Source: Limnohabitans sp. Rim8 (lineage in GTDB: Bacteria; Pseudomonadota; Gammaproteobacteria; Burkholderiales; Burkholderiaceae_C). From it: 38,157 nucleotides of DNA. Below the pieces are notes generated by a model. The model saw only the letters and a program-made list of their open reading frames with translations, did no database searches and was not told the origin of the DNA. Below are positions 17,710 through 26,771 of the stretch, piece by piece (positions within the stretch are counted from its first letter, which is position 1; each line of letters begins with the position of its first letter). The position numbers and the translations under genes were made by a program. Where the stretch lies: positions 1-38,157 of the forward strand of contig CAMDFT010000025.1 in NCBI GenBank assembly GCA_945897795.1. The letters run 5' to 3'.

Positions 17710-18117
17710 ATGAAAACACAAGCCACTTTGGAACTGTCCGATGTGAAAGCCATCGCCGCTGCGGCCGAAGCCGAAGCCCTGAAAAACAACTGGGCAGTCA
17801 GCATCGCCATCGTCGATGGCGGCGGCCATTTGCTGCATTTCGCCCGCCTGGACGGCGCGCCACCGATTTCATCCCACATCGCACCCGCCAAAGCCCACAC
17901 GGCCGCCTTGGGTCGCCGTGAATCCAAAGTCTACGAAGACGTCATCAACGGTGGCCGCACGTCCTTCCTGTCGGCCCCGACCATCCAAGGCATGCTCGAA
18001 GGCGGCGTGCCGATCATGAAGGACGGCTTTTGCTTGGGCGCCGTGGGTGTCAGCGGCGTCAAGTCGACCGAAGACGCGCAGATCGCCAAAGCCGGAATCG
18101 CAGCCATCGGTCTGTAA
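17710..18117 (+). CDS. GlcG/HbpS family heme-binding protein
   Basis: A 135-residue protein of the GlcG/HbpS (DUF336) family. Typical blocks are AAAAEAEALKNNWAVSIAIVD, GGHLLHFARLDGA, AKAHTAA, GGVPIMKDG and GAVGVSGVKSTEDAQIA. Streptomyces HbpS binds heme and senses redox stress, while GlcG is encoded with glycolate oxidase; neither context is present here, so the role is open. It has no signal peptide. The frame extends upstream to 17434, but that part crosses the divergent promoter region and the start of the BI-1 gene. Only from 17710 does it resemble the family. No Shine-Dalgarno site precedes the ATG. Confidence 0.86.
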   Translation: MKTQATLELSDVKAIAAAAEAEALKNNWAVSIAIVDGGGHLLHFARLDGAPPISSHIAPAKAHTAALGRRESKVYEDVINGGRTSFLSAPTIQGMLEGGVPIMKDGFCLGAVGVSGVKSTEDAQIAKAGIAAIGL

Positions 18118-18157
18118 TAGCGCCCGACCCGTGGCTGCTTGGCAGACATGGGCACGT

Positions 18158-18189
18158 AAAAAAGCCCGCTGAATTCAGCGGGCTTTTTT
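18158..18189. terminator. Bidirectional terminator between the HbpS-like gene and ilvD
   Basis: AAAAAA, a perfect palindrome GCCCGCTGAATTCAGCGGGC (18164-18183) and TTTTTT (18184-18189), between convergent genes. Confidence 0.93.
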
Positions 18190-18221
18190 GTGGGGCGCTA
18201 CTAAAACAGCATGGCCTGCGG

Positions 18222-19925
18222 TCAATACAGGTCGAGCACAGCCCCTTTGCTGGCGCTCGATGCATTGAAAGCAAACTTGGCCTGCACGCCGCGGGTGTAA
18301 CGCGGCGCAGGTGCGGTCCAGCCTTCGCGGCGCTTGGCCAGTTCAGCTTCGGGCACGTTCAGCTCAAGCACCAATTTGTGCGCGTCGATGGTGATGCTGT
18401 CGCCTTCATTCACAAACGCGATGTTGCCGCCGGCTGCGGCTTCGGGGGCGACGTGACCCACCACCATGCCCCAGGTGCCTCCGGAGAAGCGGCCGTCGGT
18501 GATCAGGCCCACGCTTTCGCCCAGACCTGCGCCAATCAGCGCGCCCGTGGGGGCCAGCATTTCGGGCATGCCGGGGCCGCCTTTGGGGCCGAGGTAACGC
18601 AAAACCATCACGTCACCGGCCACAATTTTGCCCGCCAAAATGGCTTCGAGCGCCGATTGTTCGTCGTCGAACACACGAGCCGGGCCGGTGATGACCGGGT
18701 TTTTCAGGCCAGTGATCTTGGCCACGGCACCTTCGGGTGACAGGTTGCCTTTGAGGATGGCCAAGTGGCCTTCGGCGTACATGGGCTTGTCGATCGGGCG
18801 AATCACGTCTTGGTCGGCGCGAGGAACGTCTGGGACGTCTTTCAGGTTTTCGGCAATGGTTTTGCCTGTGATGGTCATGCAGTCGCCGTGCAGCAAGCCG
18901 GCTGCCAGCAAGGTTTTCATGACTTGCGGAATGCCGCCCGCTTGGTGCAGGTCCACAGCCAAGTACTTGCCGCTAGGCTTCAGGTCGCAAATGACGGGGA
19001 TTTTCTTGCGCATGCGCTCGAAGTCGTCAATGCTCCACGCCACGTCTGCGGTGTGGGCAATGGCCAAGAAGTGCAGCACAGCATTGGTCGAACCGCCCGT
19101 GGCCATGATGACGGCCACGGCGTTTTCAATGGCTTCTTTGGTGACGATGTCGCGCGGCTTCAAGTCTTTTTTGATGGCTTCGATCAACACCTTGGCCGAC
19201 TCTTTGGCCGAGTTTTGCTTTTCATCGTGCGGGTTGGCCATGGTCGACGAATAGGGCAGGGACATGCCCAGTGCCTCGAAAGCAGACGACATGGTGTTGG
19301 CGGTGTACATGCCGCCGCACGAGCCCGTGCCCGGGATGGCCCGCTTTTCAATTTCTTTGAGGTCAAAGTCGCTCATCTTGCCCGCAGCGTTTTCGCCCAC
19401 GGCTTCAAACACGCTCACGATGTTCAGGTCTTTGCCTTGGTAGCGGCCCGGCAAGATGGTGCCGCCGTAGACGTAAATGGCGGGCACGTTGGCGCGCAAC
19501 ATGCCCATCATGCCGCCGGGCATGTTCTTGTCGCAACCGCCGACCACCAGCACGCCGTCCATCCACTGGCCCTGCACGCAGGTCTCGATGCAGTCCGAGA
19601 TGACCTCGCGGCTGACCAGCGAAAACTTCATACCCTCGGTCCCCATGGCCATGCCGTCAGAGATGGTGGGGGTGCCAAAGACTTGGGCGTTGCCACCGGC
19701 TTCTTCAATGCCCTCAATGGCGGCATCGGCCAGCTTTTGCAAGCCGCTGTTGCAAGGGGTGATGGTGCTGTGGCCGTTGGCCACGCCCACCATGGGTTTG
19801 GCGAAGTCACCTTCTTCGTATCCCATGGCGTAGTACATCGAGCGGTTCGGGGCGCGGGATTTGCCTTGCGTGATGTTGGCGCTGCGGCGGTTGATGGGGG
19901 TGATCGGGATGATTTTGTCGCTCAT
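18222..19925 (-). CDS. ilvD: Dihydroxy-acid dehydratase
   Basis: IlvD dehydrates 2,3-dihydroxyisovalerate and 2,3-dihydroxy-3-methylvalerate to the 2-keto acids that give valine, leucine and isoleucine. The 567-residue protein shows the Fe-S ligand regions TPCNSGL (Cys58), [13 protein letters not shown] and [15 protein letters not shown], plus the C-terminal [19 protein letters not shown] signature. At 567 residues it belongs to the shorter form of the family, nearer the [2Fe-2S] enzymes of plants and mycobacteria than the 616-residue [4Fe-4S] enzyme of E. coli; cluster type is inferred from length. The ATG at 19925 matches the conserved start MSDK. It is convergent with the HbpS-like gene and divergent from lgt. 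Confidence 0.95.
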   Translation of the reverse strand: MSDKIIPITPINRRSANITQGKSRAPNRSMYYAMGYEEGDFAKPMVGVANGHSTITPCNSGLQKLADAAIEGIEEAGGNAQVFGTPTISDGMAMGTEGMKFSLVSREVISDCIETCVQGQWMDGVLVVGGCDKNMPGGMMGMLRANVPAIYVYGGTILPGRYQGKDLNIVSVFEAVGENAAGKMSDFDLKEIEKRAIPGTGSCGGMYTANTMSSAFEALGMSLPYSSTMANPHDEKQNSAKESAKVLIEAIKKDLKPRDIVTKEAIENAVAVIMATGGSTNAVLHFLAIAHTADVAWSIDDFERMRKKIPVICDLKPSGKYLAVDLHQAGGIPQVMKTLLAAGLLHGDCMTITGKTIAENLKDVPDVPRADQDVIRPIDKPMYAEGHLAILKGNLSPEGAVAKITGLKNPVITGPARVFDDEQSALEAILAGKIVAGDVMVLRYLGPKGGPGMPEMLAPTGALIGAGLGESVGLITDGRFSGGTWGMVVGHVAPEAAAGGNIAFVNEGDSITIDAHKLVLELNVPEAELAKRREGWTAPAPRYTRGVQAKFAFNASSASKGAVLDLY

Positions 19926-20016
19926 GGTGGTGTCTCTGTAGAAGCCCAAAAGAAGGTCGCCACATTCTAACGGGCGCTTGTCGCGCCTGGGTGTCCAGTG
20001 CGAGGCATCTCCGGTG

Positions 20017-20029
20017 CACAATCCGGGCA
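20017..20029 (+). promoter_or_regulatory. -10-like box abutting the lgt start (leaderless candidate)
   Basis: CACAAT at 20017-20022 is followed by exactly 6 nt before the ATG at 20029, so the predicted start of transcription is the A of the codon. No Shine-Dalgarno sequence is seen. The arrangement duplicates that of rlmD. Confidence 0.35.
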
Positions 20030-20826
20030 TGCTGATCCATCCTCAAATTGACCCCGTCGCCCTCCAATTGGGCCCCTTGGCCATCCACTGGTACGGCCTG
20101 ACCTATTTGGCTGCTTTTGGCCTGTTTTTCTGGCTGGGCGTGCGGCGTCTGGGCCATGCGCCCTTCAAACACTTGCCGCAATGGCAAAAACGCGATGTGG
20201 AAGACATCCTGTTCTTGGGCGTGCTGGGCGTCATCTTGGGCGGGCGCGTGGGTTACTGCCTGTTTTACAAACCAGCTTATTACCTGTCCAACCCGCTCGA
20301 AATTTTCGCCATCTGGCAAGGCGGCATGAGTTTTCATGGGGGCTTGCTGGGGGTGATGCTGGCCATGGTCTGGTTTGCCCGCACCCGTCAGCGTCCGTTC
20401 TTGCAGGTCATGGACTTTGTGGCCCCCTGCGTGCCCACGGGTCTGGCGGCAGGCCGGGTTGGCAATTTCCTGAACGGCGAACTCTGGGGCCGCGTGGCTG
20501 ATCCTGCATTGCCTTGGGGCATGGTGTTCCGGGGGGCGGGAGATTTGCCGCGCCATCCGTCGCAGCTGTACCAAATTGCCTTGGAAGGCTTGCTGCTGTT
20601 TGTGTTGCTCTGGTGGTTTGCCCGCAAAGACCGCCCAACGGGCCAGGTGTCCGGGGCCTTTTTGCTGGGCTACGGCTTTTTCCGTTTCGTGGCCGAGTTT
20701 TTCCGTGAACCCGACGCGCACTTGGGGCTTTTGAGTCTGGGCATGAGCATGGGGCAGTGGTTGTGTGTGCCGATGATGCTGGGCGGCGTGTTGTTGTGGG
20801 TCATGGCGGCGCAAAAGAAATTTTGA
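20029..20826 (+). CDS. lgt: Prolipoprotein diacylglyceryl transferase
   Basis: Lgt transfers diacylglycerol from phosphatidylglycerol to the lipobox cysteine of prolipoproteins in the inner membrane, the first step of lipoprotein maturation. The 265-residue protein has the signature [14 protein letters not shown] near residue 144, the early [11 protein letters not shown] segment and [10 protein letters not shown], and about seven hydrophobic segments. The ATG at 20029 gives the conserved N-terminus MLIHPQIDP; a frame 17 codons longer exists but adds residues unlike the family. Lipoprotein substrates in this window include NlpD and the downstream esterase. Confidence 0.94.
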   Translation: MLIHPQIDPVALQLGPLAIHWYGLTYLAAFGLFFWLGVRRLGHAPFKHLPQWQKRDVEDILFLGVLGVILGGRVGYCLFYKPAYYLSNPLEIFAIWQGGMSFHGGLLGVMLAMVWFARTRQRPFLQVMDFVAPCVPTGLAAGRVGNFLNGELWGRVADPALPWGMVFRGAGDLPRHPSQLYQIALEGLLLFVLLWWFARKDRPTGQVSGAFLLGYGFFRFVAEFFREPDAHLGLLSLGMSMGQWLCVPMMLGGVLLWVMAAQKKF

Positions 20827-20917
20827 TGTTCCTTGGCCATTGACACACGAGGGTCAAACAGTTGACAGAAAATTCGGCTGTATTTTTTTCCAAGCTCACA
20901 GGATCAGGCGCACGACT

Positions 20918-22294
20918 TTGCCACGCAGACATTTCTGGCTTTTTGCCTTTTCCACCCTGTTGCTTGGTGCCTGCTCGGGCACGCTGCCCACCAGCGAAGC
21001 ACCCCGGCCACCGGTGGTGTTTGTGCATGGCAATGGCGACTCCGCCGCCCTGTGGCAAAGCACGCTCTGGCGCTTTGAATCCAACGGCTGGCCGCGTGAT
21101 CGTTTGCATGCCATCGATGTGCCTTATCCCTTGGCGCGAGACGCCGACAACAAGCCTCAAGCCGGGCGCACTTCCACCGATGAGCACATGGCCTTTTTGC
21201 GCGCAGAGGTGCAGCAGGTCCTGAAACGCACGGGTGCTGCGCAGGTGGTCTTGGTGGGCAACTCGCGAGGGGGCAATGCCATTCGGAACTTCATCTGCAA
21301 CGGCGGCGGTCTAAATTTGGTCAGCCATGCGGTGCTGGGTGGCACGCCCAACCACGGTGTTCAGGCCATCTCCGGCGTCAATGAGGCCAATGAATTTTCT
21401 GGCACGGGCCCTTTTTTGAGTCAGCTCAATGCCCCCAAGAACGCGCAAGGCGACGAGGTGTGTGGCCCTGCCAAATGGCTGACCATCCGATCGGACAACA
21501 ACGACAAGTTTGCACAGCCCGATGGCCTGTGGATTGGCATGAAAGGCAAAGCCACCAACGTGACTTTTGCCGGCCCGGAACTCAAAGGGGCGACGAATGT
21601 GGTGATAGCCCGAATCGACCACCGCGAAACCTCTTACTCAGCGGCGGCTTTCGAGGCCACTTTCCGCTTCATCACCGGGCAAGCGCCCCAAGTGGTCATC
21701 CGACCTGAAACTGCTGTGGTGCTGAACGGCAAATTGGTCGGCTTGGGCTCGAACCCGCAGGACCCGAAAAGCGGTAATTACCCGAACAACTTGCCCCTGG
21801 CGGGCGCAAGCCTGACGGTGTATGCGGTGGACCCGCTCACGGGTCAGCGCCAGGGCGCTGCTGTGCACCGCAAAACCGCTGGTGCCGATGGCCTGTGGGG
21901 GCCGTTCAAGGCGCAGGCTCAAACGGCTTATGAGTTTGTCATCGAGGCCCAAGGCTATGCCACCACCCACATTTACCGAAGCCCGTTTCCTCGCTCCAGC
22001 GACATCGTTCACATGAAGCCCGAGCGCTTGGCCGAGGCCGACAGGTCGGCTGCGGCACTGGTCAGCTTTGTCCGGCCCCGTGGCTACTTTGACCCGCCGC
22101 GTGACAGCATGCGCCTGGACGGCAAGACGAGCTTGCCGGGTGTGCCCCCAGGCGCGGGCGTGGCCAGCAGCAAATTGCGTTTGGATGACAAAACCCAGCG
22201 CAGTGTGGCCGCAGAATTCAACGGCGAGCGCCTGGTCGGTTTGACATGGCCCTTGGCCGAGGGTCGCACCACGGTGCTGGAGTTGACTTATTGA
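20918..22294 (+). CDS. Lipoprotein alpha/beta-hydrolase (esterase/lipase-like)
   Basis: The frame is open from 20840. A TTG at 20918 gives a compact lipoprotein signal (PRRHFWLFAFSTLLLGAC), so I prefer that start; about 458 residues. The mature part opens with VVFVHGNGDSAALW, which supplies an oxyanion-hole HG, and has the nucleophile elbow LVGNSRGGNAIRNF. The GTPNHGVQAISG segment is typical of triacylglycerol-lipase-like alpha/beta hydrolases. The second half (from about residue 270) resembles a beta-rich carbohydrate/polymer-binding module and ends in VLELTY. It probably cleaves an ester at the cell surface; short-chain polyester or lipid substrates are possible but unproven. It converges with and overlaps the araC-type gene by 7 bp. 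Confidence 0.75.
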   Translation: MPRRHFWLFAFSTLLLGACSGTLPTSEAPRPPVVFVHGNGDSAALWQSTLWRFESNGWPRDRLHAIDVPYPLARDADNKPQAGRTSTDEHMAFLRAEVQQVLKRTGAAQVVLVGNSRGGNAIRNFICNGGGLNLVSHAVLGGTPNHGVQAISGVNEANEFSGTGPFLSQLNAPKNAQGDEVCGPAKWLTIRSDNNDKFAQPDGLWIGMKGKATNVTFAGPELKGATNVVIARIDHRETSYSAAAFEATFRFITGQAPQVVIRPETAVVLNGKLVGLGSNPQDPKSGNYPNNLPLAGASLTVYAVDPLTGQRQGAAVHRKTAGADGLWGPFKAQAQTAYEFVIEAQGYATTHIYRSPFPRSSDIVHMKPERLAEADRSAAALVSFVRPRGYFDPPRDSMRLDGKTSLPGVPPGAGVASSKLRLDDKTQRSVAAEFNGERLVGLTWPLAEGRTTVLELTY

Positions 22295-23301
22295 ATCTTG
22301 CCCAGTGTGGGCGTAGATTTTTTGCGGCTCTCCAAGACATCCAAGGTGGCAGAAGGCAGTTCGCCGAACAGCTTTTTGTAATCCTGCGCAAATTGGCTCA
22401 AATGCCAAAAACCCCAATGCGAGGCAATGTCCTGGATGGTGACGCCGGGCGCGGCCTGGCGCAGGGCGCGGCGCACGCTGTTCAGGCGCAGTGAGCGCAG
22501 GTACTTGATGGGCGTGGTGCCCAGCACGTCCTGAAAGCAGTAATTGAGCTTGCGACGGCTTGTGCCCACGCGGCTGCACACCTCTAAGATGGACAGCGGC
22601 TCGTCGGCGTGGCCCAACATCAACTCGCAGGCGCGGTCCACCAGTTTTTTGCGCCGCTCCAGGTTGGGCAACTCGGAGGTGTCGACCTGCGCAGGCAGGG
22701 CTTCAAGCCATTCCATCAAGATTTCGTCTCTCAGCTGGCGCAAGGCCTGCTCATCATGCTGACGGTTAGCCAGGGCGCTGGCCTGGTCCAGCACCGTGAG
22801 CTGCAGATCCCGAAGGATCTGTGCCTTGATGTCGGTGGTGGGCAGCACCAGTTGCTTTTCGAGCCAATGGGCCAGGGGCTTTTGGTACATGCGCTCCCAC
22901 AGCGGGTTCAGCAGGCTGCGGTTGACCACCACGGCAATCAGGGTGAAGTGGGGCGGGGTGGTCAGGTCCACCTCGTCGCCCTTGCCACACATGATGGCGT
23001 GGGCGGGCACCCGCTGGCCGTTGAAAAACAGGTCCGGAGAGTCTTGCAGCGCCATGGCAAACCCGTACACGCTGTCGTCGAGACGCCCGCGCTGGCGTAA
23101 GGCGATGCTGGTGTCTTCGCGCAGCAGCGTGACTTCGGGCAGTTGGACCTGGTGGATGCGCCCCTTGAATTGCCCCGGCGAGAGTTGTTCGTACTGCAGC
23201 GCCCAGCCTTGCTGAGCCAGAGCATGCTGGTCCATGTCTTGGGTGTCCAGCACCTGAACCCAGGGTGAAGAGGGGGAATGATGGGGGGCAGGCGTGCTCA
23301 T
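22288..23301 (-). CDS. AraC-family transcriptional regulator (EutR-like)
   Basis: A 337-residue regulator with an N-terminal sensing domain of about 220 residues and a C-terminal AraC helix-turn-helix pair. The DNA-binding part contains SILEVCSRVGTSRRKLNYCF, then GTTPIKYLRSLRLNSVRRAL, then HWGFWHLSQFAQDYKKLFGE, a layout that reminds me of EutR, the ethanolamine regulator. The chosen ATG at 23301 starts at MSTPAPHH; 66 further codons are open upstream but contain no domain. It is divergent from the amidotransferase-P450-ligase operon, 157 bp away, so it is the obvious candidate activator of that operon, probably with the substrate amine or an intermediate as ligand. Confidence 0.87.
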   Translation of the reverse strand: MSTPAPHHSPSSPWVQVLDTQDMDQHALAQQGWALQYEQLSPGQFKGRIHQVQLPEVTLLREDTSIALRQRGRLDDSVYGFAMALQDSPDLFFNGQRVPAHAIMCGKGDEVDLTTPPHFTLIAVVVNRSLLNPLWERMYQKPLAHWLEKQLVLPTTDIKAQILRDLQLTVLDQASALANRQHDEQALRQLRDEILMEWLEALPAQVDTSELPNLERRKKLVDRACELMLGHADEPLSILEVCSRVGTSRRKLNYCFQDVLGTTPIKYLRSLRLNSVRRALRQAAPGVTIQDIASHWGFWHLSQFAQDYKKLFGELPSATLDVLESRKKSTPTLGKIQ

Positions 23302-23458
23302 CAAAGGCTCAAAACAAGGCTCAAATGCATGCCCCTGAGTGTGCCTGTTTCGCAAGCAGAGGCTTTTTCGTGAAAACCCGGGGTGTCCCGTGCCCAAACT
23401 TGATAGTGCGTGGACAGGCTTGTGCCTAGCATTGGTGAAACCCTGAAAGATACCCTCA
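23302..23458. promoter_or_regulatory. Divergent control region of the amine-degradation operon
   Basis: A 157-bp gap between the divergent regulator and the amidotransferase. It holds a tandem direct repeat AAGGCTCAAA (23304-23313 and 23316-23325, 12-bp period), a short palindrome AGGC-TTGT-GCCT near 23422, and a plus-strand hairpin with bulge followed by five T residues (23343-23368). AraC-type activators bind direct repeats, which fits the tandem pair, but that pair sits in the regulator's own leader. No clean -35/-10 pair is seen. Confidence 0.4.
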
Positions 23459-24187
23459 ATGAGCCTGCGCATTGCCGTTTTGCTGACCAACGACGACAAA
23501 TCTGCGTTTGCCGCGCATTTTCCGAACGACGGTCAAAAGGTGGTGCAGCTGCTGCAACCCTTGCGGCCCGACTGGACTTTTGAGGTGGTTTCGATCAAGG
23601 ACGGGGTGCTACCCGCTAGCCCCGAGGACTTTGACGGTTACGTCATTACCGGTAGCCCAGCCTCGGTCAACGACGACAGCCTTCCTTGGGTGGGTCAGTT
23701 GCTGGATTTCATCCGGGCCGTGCATGCCGGTCGCCAGCCGCTGATTGGCCTGTGCTTTGGCCACCAGGCGGTGGCTCGGGCGTTGGGTGGGCAGGTGGCG
23801 CGCAACGCCGCAGGCTGGGGCCTGGGCACCGCGCCCACGCACTGGCAGGCCGCACGCCCTTGGATGACGCCGCCTCAGGCCAGCACCACCTTGATGGCCG
23901 CGCACAACGAACAGGTCACCCGCATGCCCGAAGGCGCGGTGTGTCTGGGCGGCAGTGGCTTTTGCCCCATCGGCTCGATGCAAATCGGCCAGCACATCTG
24001 GACCACGCAGTTCCACCCCGAAATGCCACTGGTGTTCATGCAGGCTTTGCTGGGCTACCTGGACGACAAACTTGATGCCGACACGATGACCCGTGCCCAC
24101 ACCAGCCTCGCCAACGCCGCCGATGTGCCGTTGTTTGGGCAGTGGATGGCGCAATTTTTTGAACACGCAAGGAAAAACCCACAATGA
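23459..24187 (+). CDS. Class I glutamine amidotransferase-like hydrolase
   Basis: A 242-residue stand-alone GATase1 domain, similar to the GMP-synthase amidotransferase half. The catalytic triad is visible: GLCFGHQ with nucleophile Cys99, and QFHPEM with His186 and Glu188. There is no synthetase partner domain, so it likely hydrolyses a gamma-glutamyl amide, returning glutamate. PuuD in putrescine catabolism and AtdA2/TdnT in aniline oxidation are known class I amidotransferases with such a role, and here too the gene sits with a glutamine-synthetase-like ligase. Its stop overlaps the P450 ATG by 4 bp. It is the first gene of the operon. The motif around Cys99 is closer to GMP synthase than to PuuD. 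Confidence 0.85.
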   Translation: MSLRIAVLLTNDDKSAFAAHFPNDGQKVVQLLQPLRPDWTFEVVSIKDGVLPASPEDFDGYVITGSPASVNDDSLPWVGQLLDFIRAVHAGRQPLIGLCFGHQAVARALGGQVARNAAGWGLGTAPTHWQAARPWMTPPQASTTLMAAHNEQVTRMPEGAVCLGGSGFCPIGSMQIGQHIWTTQFHPEMPLVFMQALLGYLDDKLDADTMTRAHTSLANAADVPLFGQWMAQFFEHARKNPQ

Positions 24188-25449
24188 CCGTCTGGCACCC
24201 CAACGACGATGGCCTCGCCGACATCTCTAGCCACGACAGCTATGTGAATGGCACGCCGCACAACACTTTCAAGCGCCTGCGCGACGAAGACCCGATGGCC
24301 TGGTGCAACTGGGCCGATGGCAAGGGTTTTTGGTCGGTCACGCGGCATGCCGATATTTTGGAGCTCAACCGCAACCACCAGCGCTTGTCCTCGGCCCAGG
24401 GCATCCGCATGGAAGACCAGTCGCATGAAGAGTACATGGCGCGGCGGACCTTTCAGGAGACCGACCCACCCGAGCACACCCGCACCCGCATGCTGGTGGC
24501 CAAGGCCTTTTCCAAGCCCATGATGGCGTTGTACGAAGACCAGATCCGAGAACTCTGTGTTGGCATCCTTGACCAGGCCCTGGCGCTGGGCGAGTTTGAC
24601 GCCACGCACCACATTGCCCGCCAGCTGCCGATGCGCATGCTCGGGCGCATCGTGGGCCTGCCCGAAGAAGACCTGGACTGGCTGGTGGACAAGGGCGACG
24701 CGCTCATGGGCAACACCGACAGCGATTTCACCAGCCATGTGGTCGACAAGATGGACACCGAGGCCTACCGCTTCATGCCGTTTCGCTCGCCCGCCGGGGT
24801 TGACTTGTACGACTACGCAGCCCAGTTGATGGAACGCAAGCGCAGTGCGGGCGAAACCAATGGCGTGCTGCACCTGATCACCCAGCCCGACGCCCAGGGC
24901 AATGTGATCAGCGACACCGAGTTTCGCAACTTCTTTTGTCTGCTGGTGGCCGCGGGCAACGACACCACACGCTATTCGATCGCTGCCGCTTTGCACGCGC
25001 TGGCCAACCAGCCCGGCCTGATGCAGCAACTCAAGGCGGTGCAAGGCGAAGCCGCTTGGGAGGGCGTGGCCGACGAGTTCATCCGCTGGGCCTCACCCGC
25101 CACGCACTTTCGACGCACCGCGACCGAGGACTTCGAGTACCACGGCAAACAAGTCAAGGCGGGCGACAAGGTGCTGCTCTGGTTCATCTCGGGCAACCGT
25201 GACGAGCGCGCCTTTGACCGGCCGTTCACCGTCGACCTGAGCCGGGGCGTGAACCGCCACCTGGCGTTCGGGCAGGGCGGGGCGCATGCCTGCTTGGGCA
25301 TGTGGCTGGCCCGGCTGGAGTTGCGCGTCTTGATGCAAGAGCTGATCAAGCGGGTCGACCGCATCGAGCAAACGGGTGAGCACGCCTTTTTGCGATCCAA
25401 CTTTGTCTCGGGCATCAAACGCTTGCCCGTCCGCATGCACCTCATCTGA
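24184..25449 (+). CDS. Cytochrome P450 monooxygenase
   Basis: A soluble bacterial P450 of 421 residues, with no signal or membrane anchor. The I-helix oxygen-activation motif AAGNDTT is at residues 256-262, the K-helix ExxR is Glu298-Arg301, and the heme-binding loop FGQGGAHACLG has the thiolate ligand Cys370. Early sequence PHNTFKRLRDEDPMAWCNW and TDPPEHTRTRMLV are typical of class I bacterial P450s that use a ferredoxin, and a [2Fe-2S] ferredoxin gene follows two genes later. The substrate is unknown; placement between amidotransferase and glutamyl ligase suggests oxidation of an amine, possibly in gamma-glutamylated form. An AAGGA site lies inside the end of the preceding gene, and translation is coupled by an ATGA overlap. 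Confidence 0.95.
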   Translation: MTVWHPNDDGLADISSHDSYVNGTPHNTFKRLRDEDPMAWCNWADGKGFWSVTRHADILELNRNHQRLSSAQGIRMEDQSHEEYMARRTFQETDPPEHTRTRMLVAKAFSKPMMALYEDQIRELCVGILDQALALGEFDATHHIARQLPMRMLGRIVGLPEEDLDWLVDKGDALMGNTDSDFTSHVVDKMDTEAYRFMPFRSPAGVDLYDYAAQLMERKRSAGETNGVLHLITQPDAQGNVISDTEFRNFFCLLVAAGNDTTRYSIAAALHALANQPGLMQQLKAVQGEAAWEGVADEFIRWASPATHFRRTATEDFEYHGKQVKAGDKVLLWFISGNRDERAFDRPFTVDLSRGVNRHLAFGQGGAHACLGMWLARLELRVLMQELIKRVDRIEQTGEHAFLRSNFVSGIKRLPVRMHLI

Positions 25450-25460
25450 AAGGAACCACC

Positions 25461-26753
25461 ATGTCAAATGTTCAAGAACGCCTGCGGGTGCTGTATTGCG
25501 ACCACCTGGCCATTGCGCGGGGCAAATACGTCACGCTCAAGCCGGGTCAGGGCGGCGGTGCCCGTTTTTGCCGGGGCACTTTTGGCGTCACTTACGAAAA
25601 AGAGCTGATCCCGGCCCCGGGTGCGATGGTCATGGAGGGCCTGCCCGACATGGAGGCCGTCTACACCCCCGAGGACATCCGCCCCGGCTGGCAGCCCTTC
25701 ACCCAAGTGGCGATTGGTGACCTGAAAGCCAACGACGGCACCCCCCTGCCCATGTGCGGGCGCAGCGCCTTGAAACGCGCCGTGGCCGACTGGCAGGCCA
25801 TGGGGTACGAGCCGATGGTGGGCATTGAGCTCGAAGCCTTTGCCTTCCAGATCGAGCCCGACGGCTCGCTCAAGCCTTATGACACGCCCGCGGCCCATGT
25901 GTATTCCACAGGTCCCTTTTCCGACCCCAGGGGCTTCACCGATGCCCTGTGGGAAAAAGCCACGGCAGCGGGCTTTCGCATCGACAGCATGAACACCGAA
26001 TACGATGCGCCCCAGTTCGAGTTCACGCTCACCTACGACCGCGCCGTCGAGGCGGTGGACGACATCTTCTTGTTCCGTCTGCTGGCGCGTGAAGTCGCTT
26101 TCCAGCACGGCATCGTGCTGACCTTCATGCCCAAGCCCATCCTCACGGTGGGCGGCAGCGGTGTGCACATCAACTTCAGCCTGCGCGACGGCCAAGGCCA
26201 CAACGCGATCTCGGGCGGGCACGACGCCAGCCAGTTCAACGCCCTCACACTGGGCTGCACCGCCGGACTCATGCACCACCACCAGGCGCTGGCGGGCTTG
26301 TTGGCCCCCAGCACCAATTCTTACCAACGCCTGCAACCGGCCAGCCTGTCTGGCTTTTGGAAAAACTGGGCCGTGGACCACCGGGGCGTGACGGTGCGCC
26401 TGTCGGCCGAAACAGGTCCGGGTGCTCGCATTGAGCACCGCATGGGCGACGCGGCGGCCAACCCCTATACCCACACCGCCGCAGTCTTGCAGGCGGCGCG
26501 TCTGGGTGTGGTCAATGGCTATGCGCTGCAGCCAGCCGAGACGGGTGACTGTTTGGAAAACAAAGATGCCACCGAAAGCGTGTCCGAATCCTTGGCCGGT
26601 GCCCTGGACGCGCTCGAAGCCGACACGGCCCTGACCCAGGACCTGGGCGAAGGCCTGGTGGCCAACCATGTGGGCATCAAGCGCCACGAGATCGAACGCA
26701 CCGCAGGCCTGCAAGGCGACGCGCTGCGCGACTACTACATCCGATTCATCTGA
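25461..26753 (+). CDS. Glutamine synthetase-like gamma-glutamyl-amine ligase
   Basis: A 430-residue protein of the glutamine synthetase superfamily. Recognisable blocks are GIELEAFAF and EYDAPQFEFT (metal-binding Glu), GSGVHINFSL (nucleotide/glutamate region), APSTNSYQRL and IEHRMGDAAANPY. The adenylylation site typical of GlnA (NLYDLP) is absent, and the N-terminal beta-grasp region is short, so housekeeping ammonia assimilation is unlikely. PuuA (putrescine), IpuC (isopropylamine) and AtdA1/TdnQ (aniline) are known relatives that ligate an amine to the gamma-carboxyl of glutamate, and the neighbouring amidohydrolase supports that reading. AAGGA lies 8 nt before the ATG; the P450 stop is 11 bp upstream. 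Confidence 0.88.
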   Translation: MSNVQERLRVLYCDHLAIARGKYVTLKPGQGGGARFCRGTFGVTYEKELIPAPGAMVMEGLPDMEAVYTPEDIRPGWQPFTQVAIGDLKANDGTPLPMCGRSALKRAVADWQAMGYEPMVGIELEAFAFQIEPDGSLKPYDTPAAHVYSTGPFSDPRGFTDALWEKATAAGFRIDSMNTEYDAPQFEFTLTYDRAVEAVDDIFLFRLLAREVAFQHGIVLTFMPKPILTVGGSGVHINFSLRDGQGHNAISGGHDASQFNALTLGCTAGLMHHHQALAGLLAPSTNSYQRLQPASLSGFWKNWAVDHRGVTVRLSAETGPGARIEHRMGDAAANPYTHTAAVLQAARLGVVNGYALQPAETGDCLENKDATESVSESLAGALDALEADTALTQDLGEGLVANHVGIKRHEIERTAGLQGDALRDYYIRFI

Positions 26754-26771
26754 TTTGAAAGAACCCAAACC

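Noticed and set aside
18765-19970. A 401-codon plus-strand frame opposite ilvD
   Set aside because: The composition is that of a reverse-complement shadow, and ilvD is conserved along its full length.
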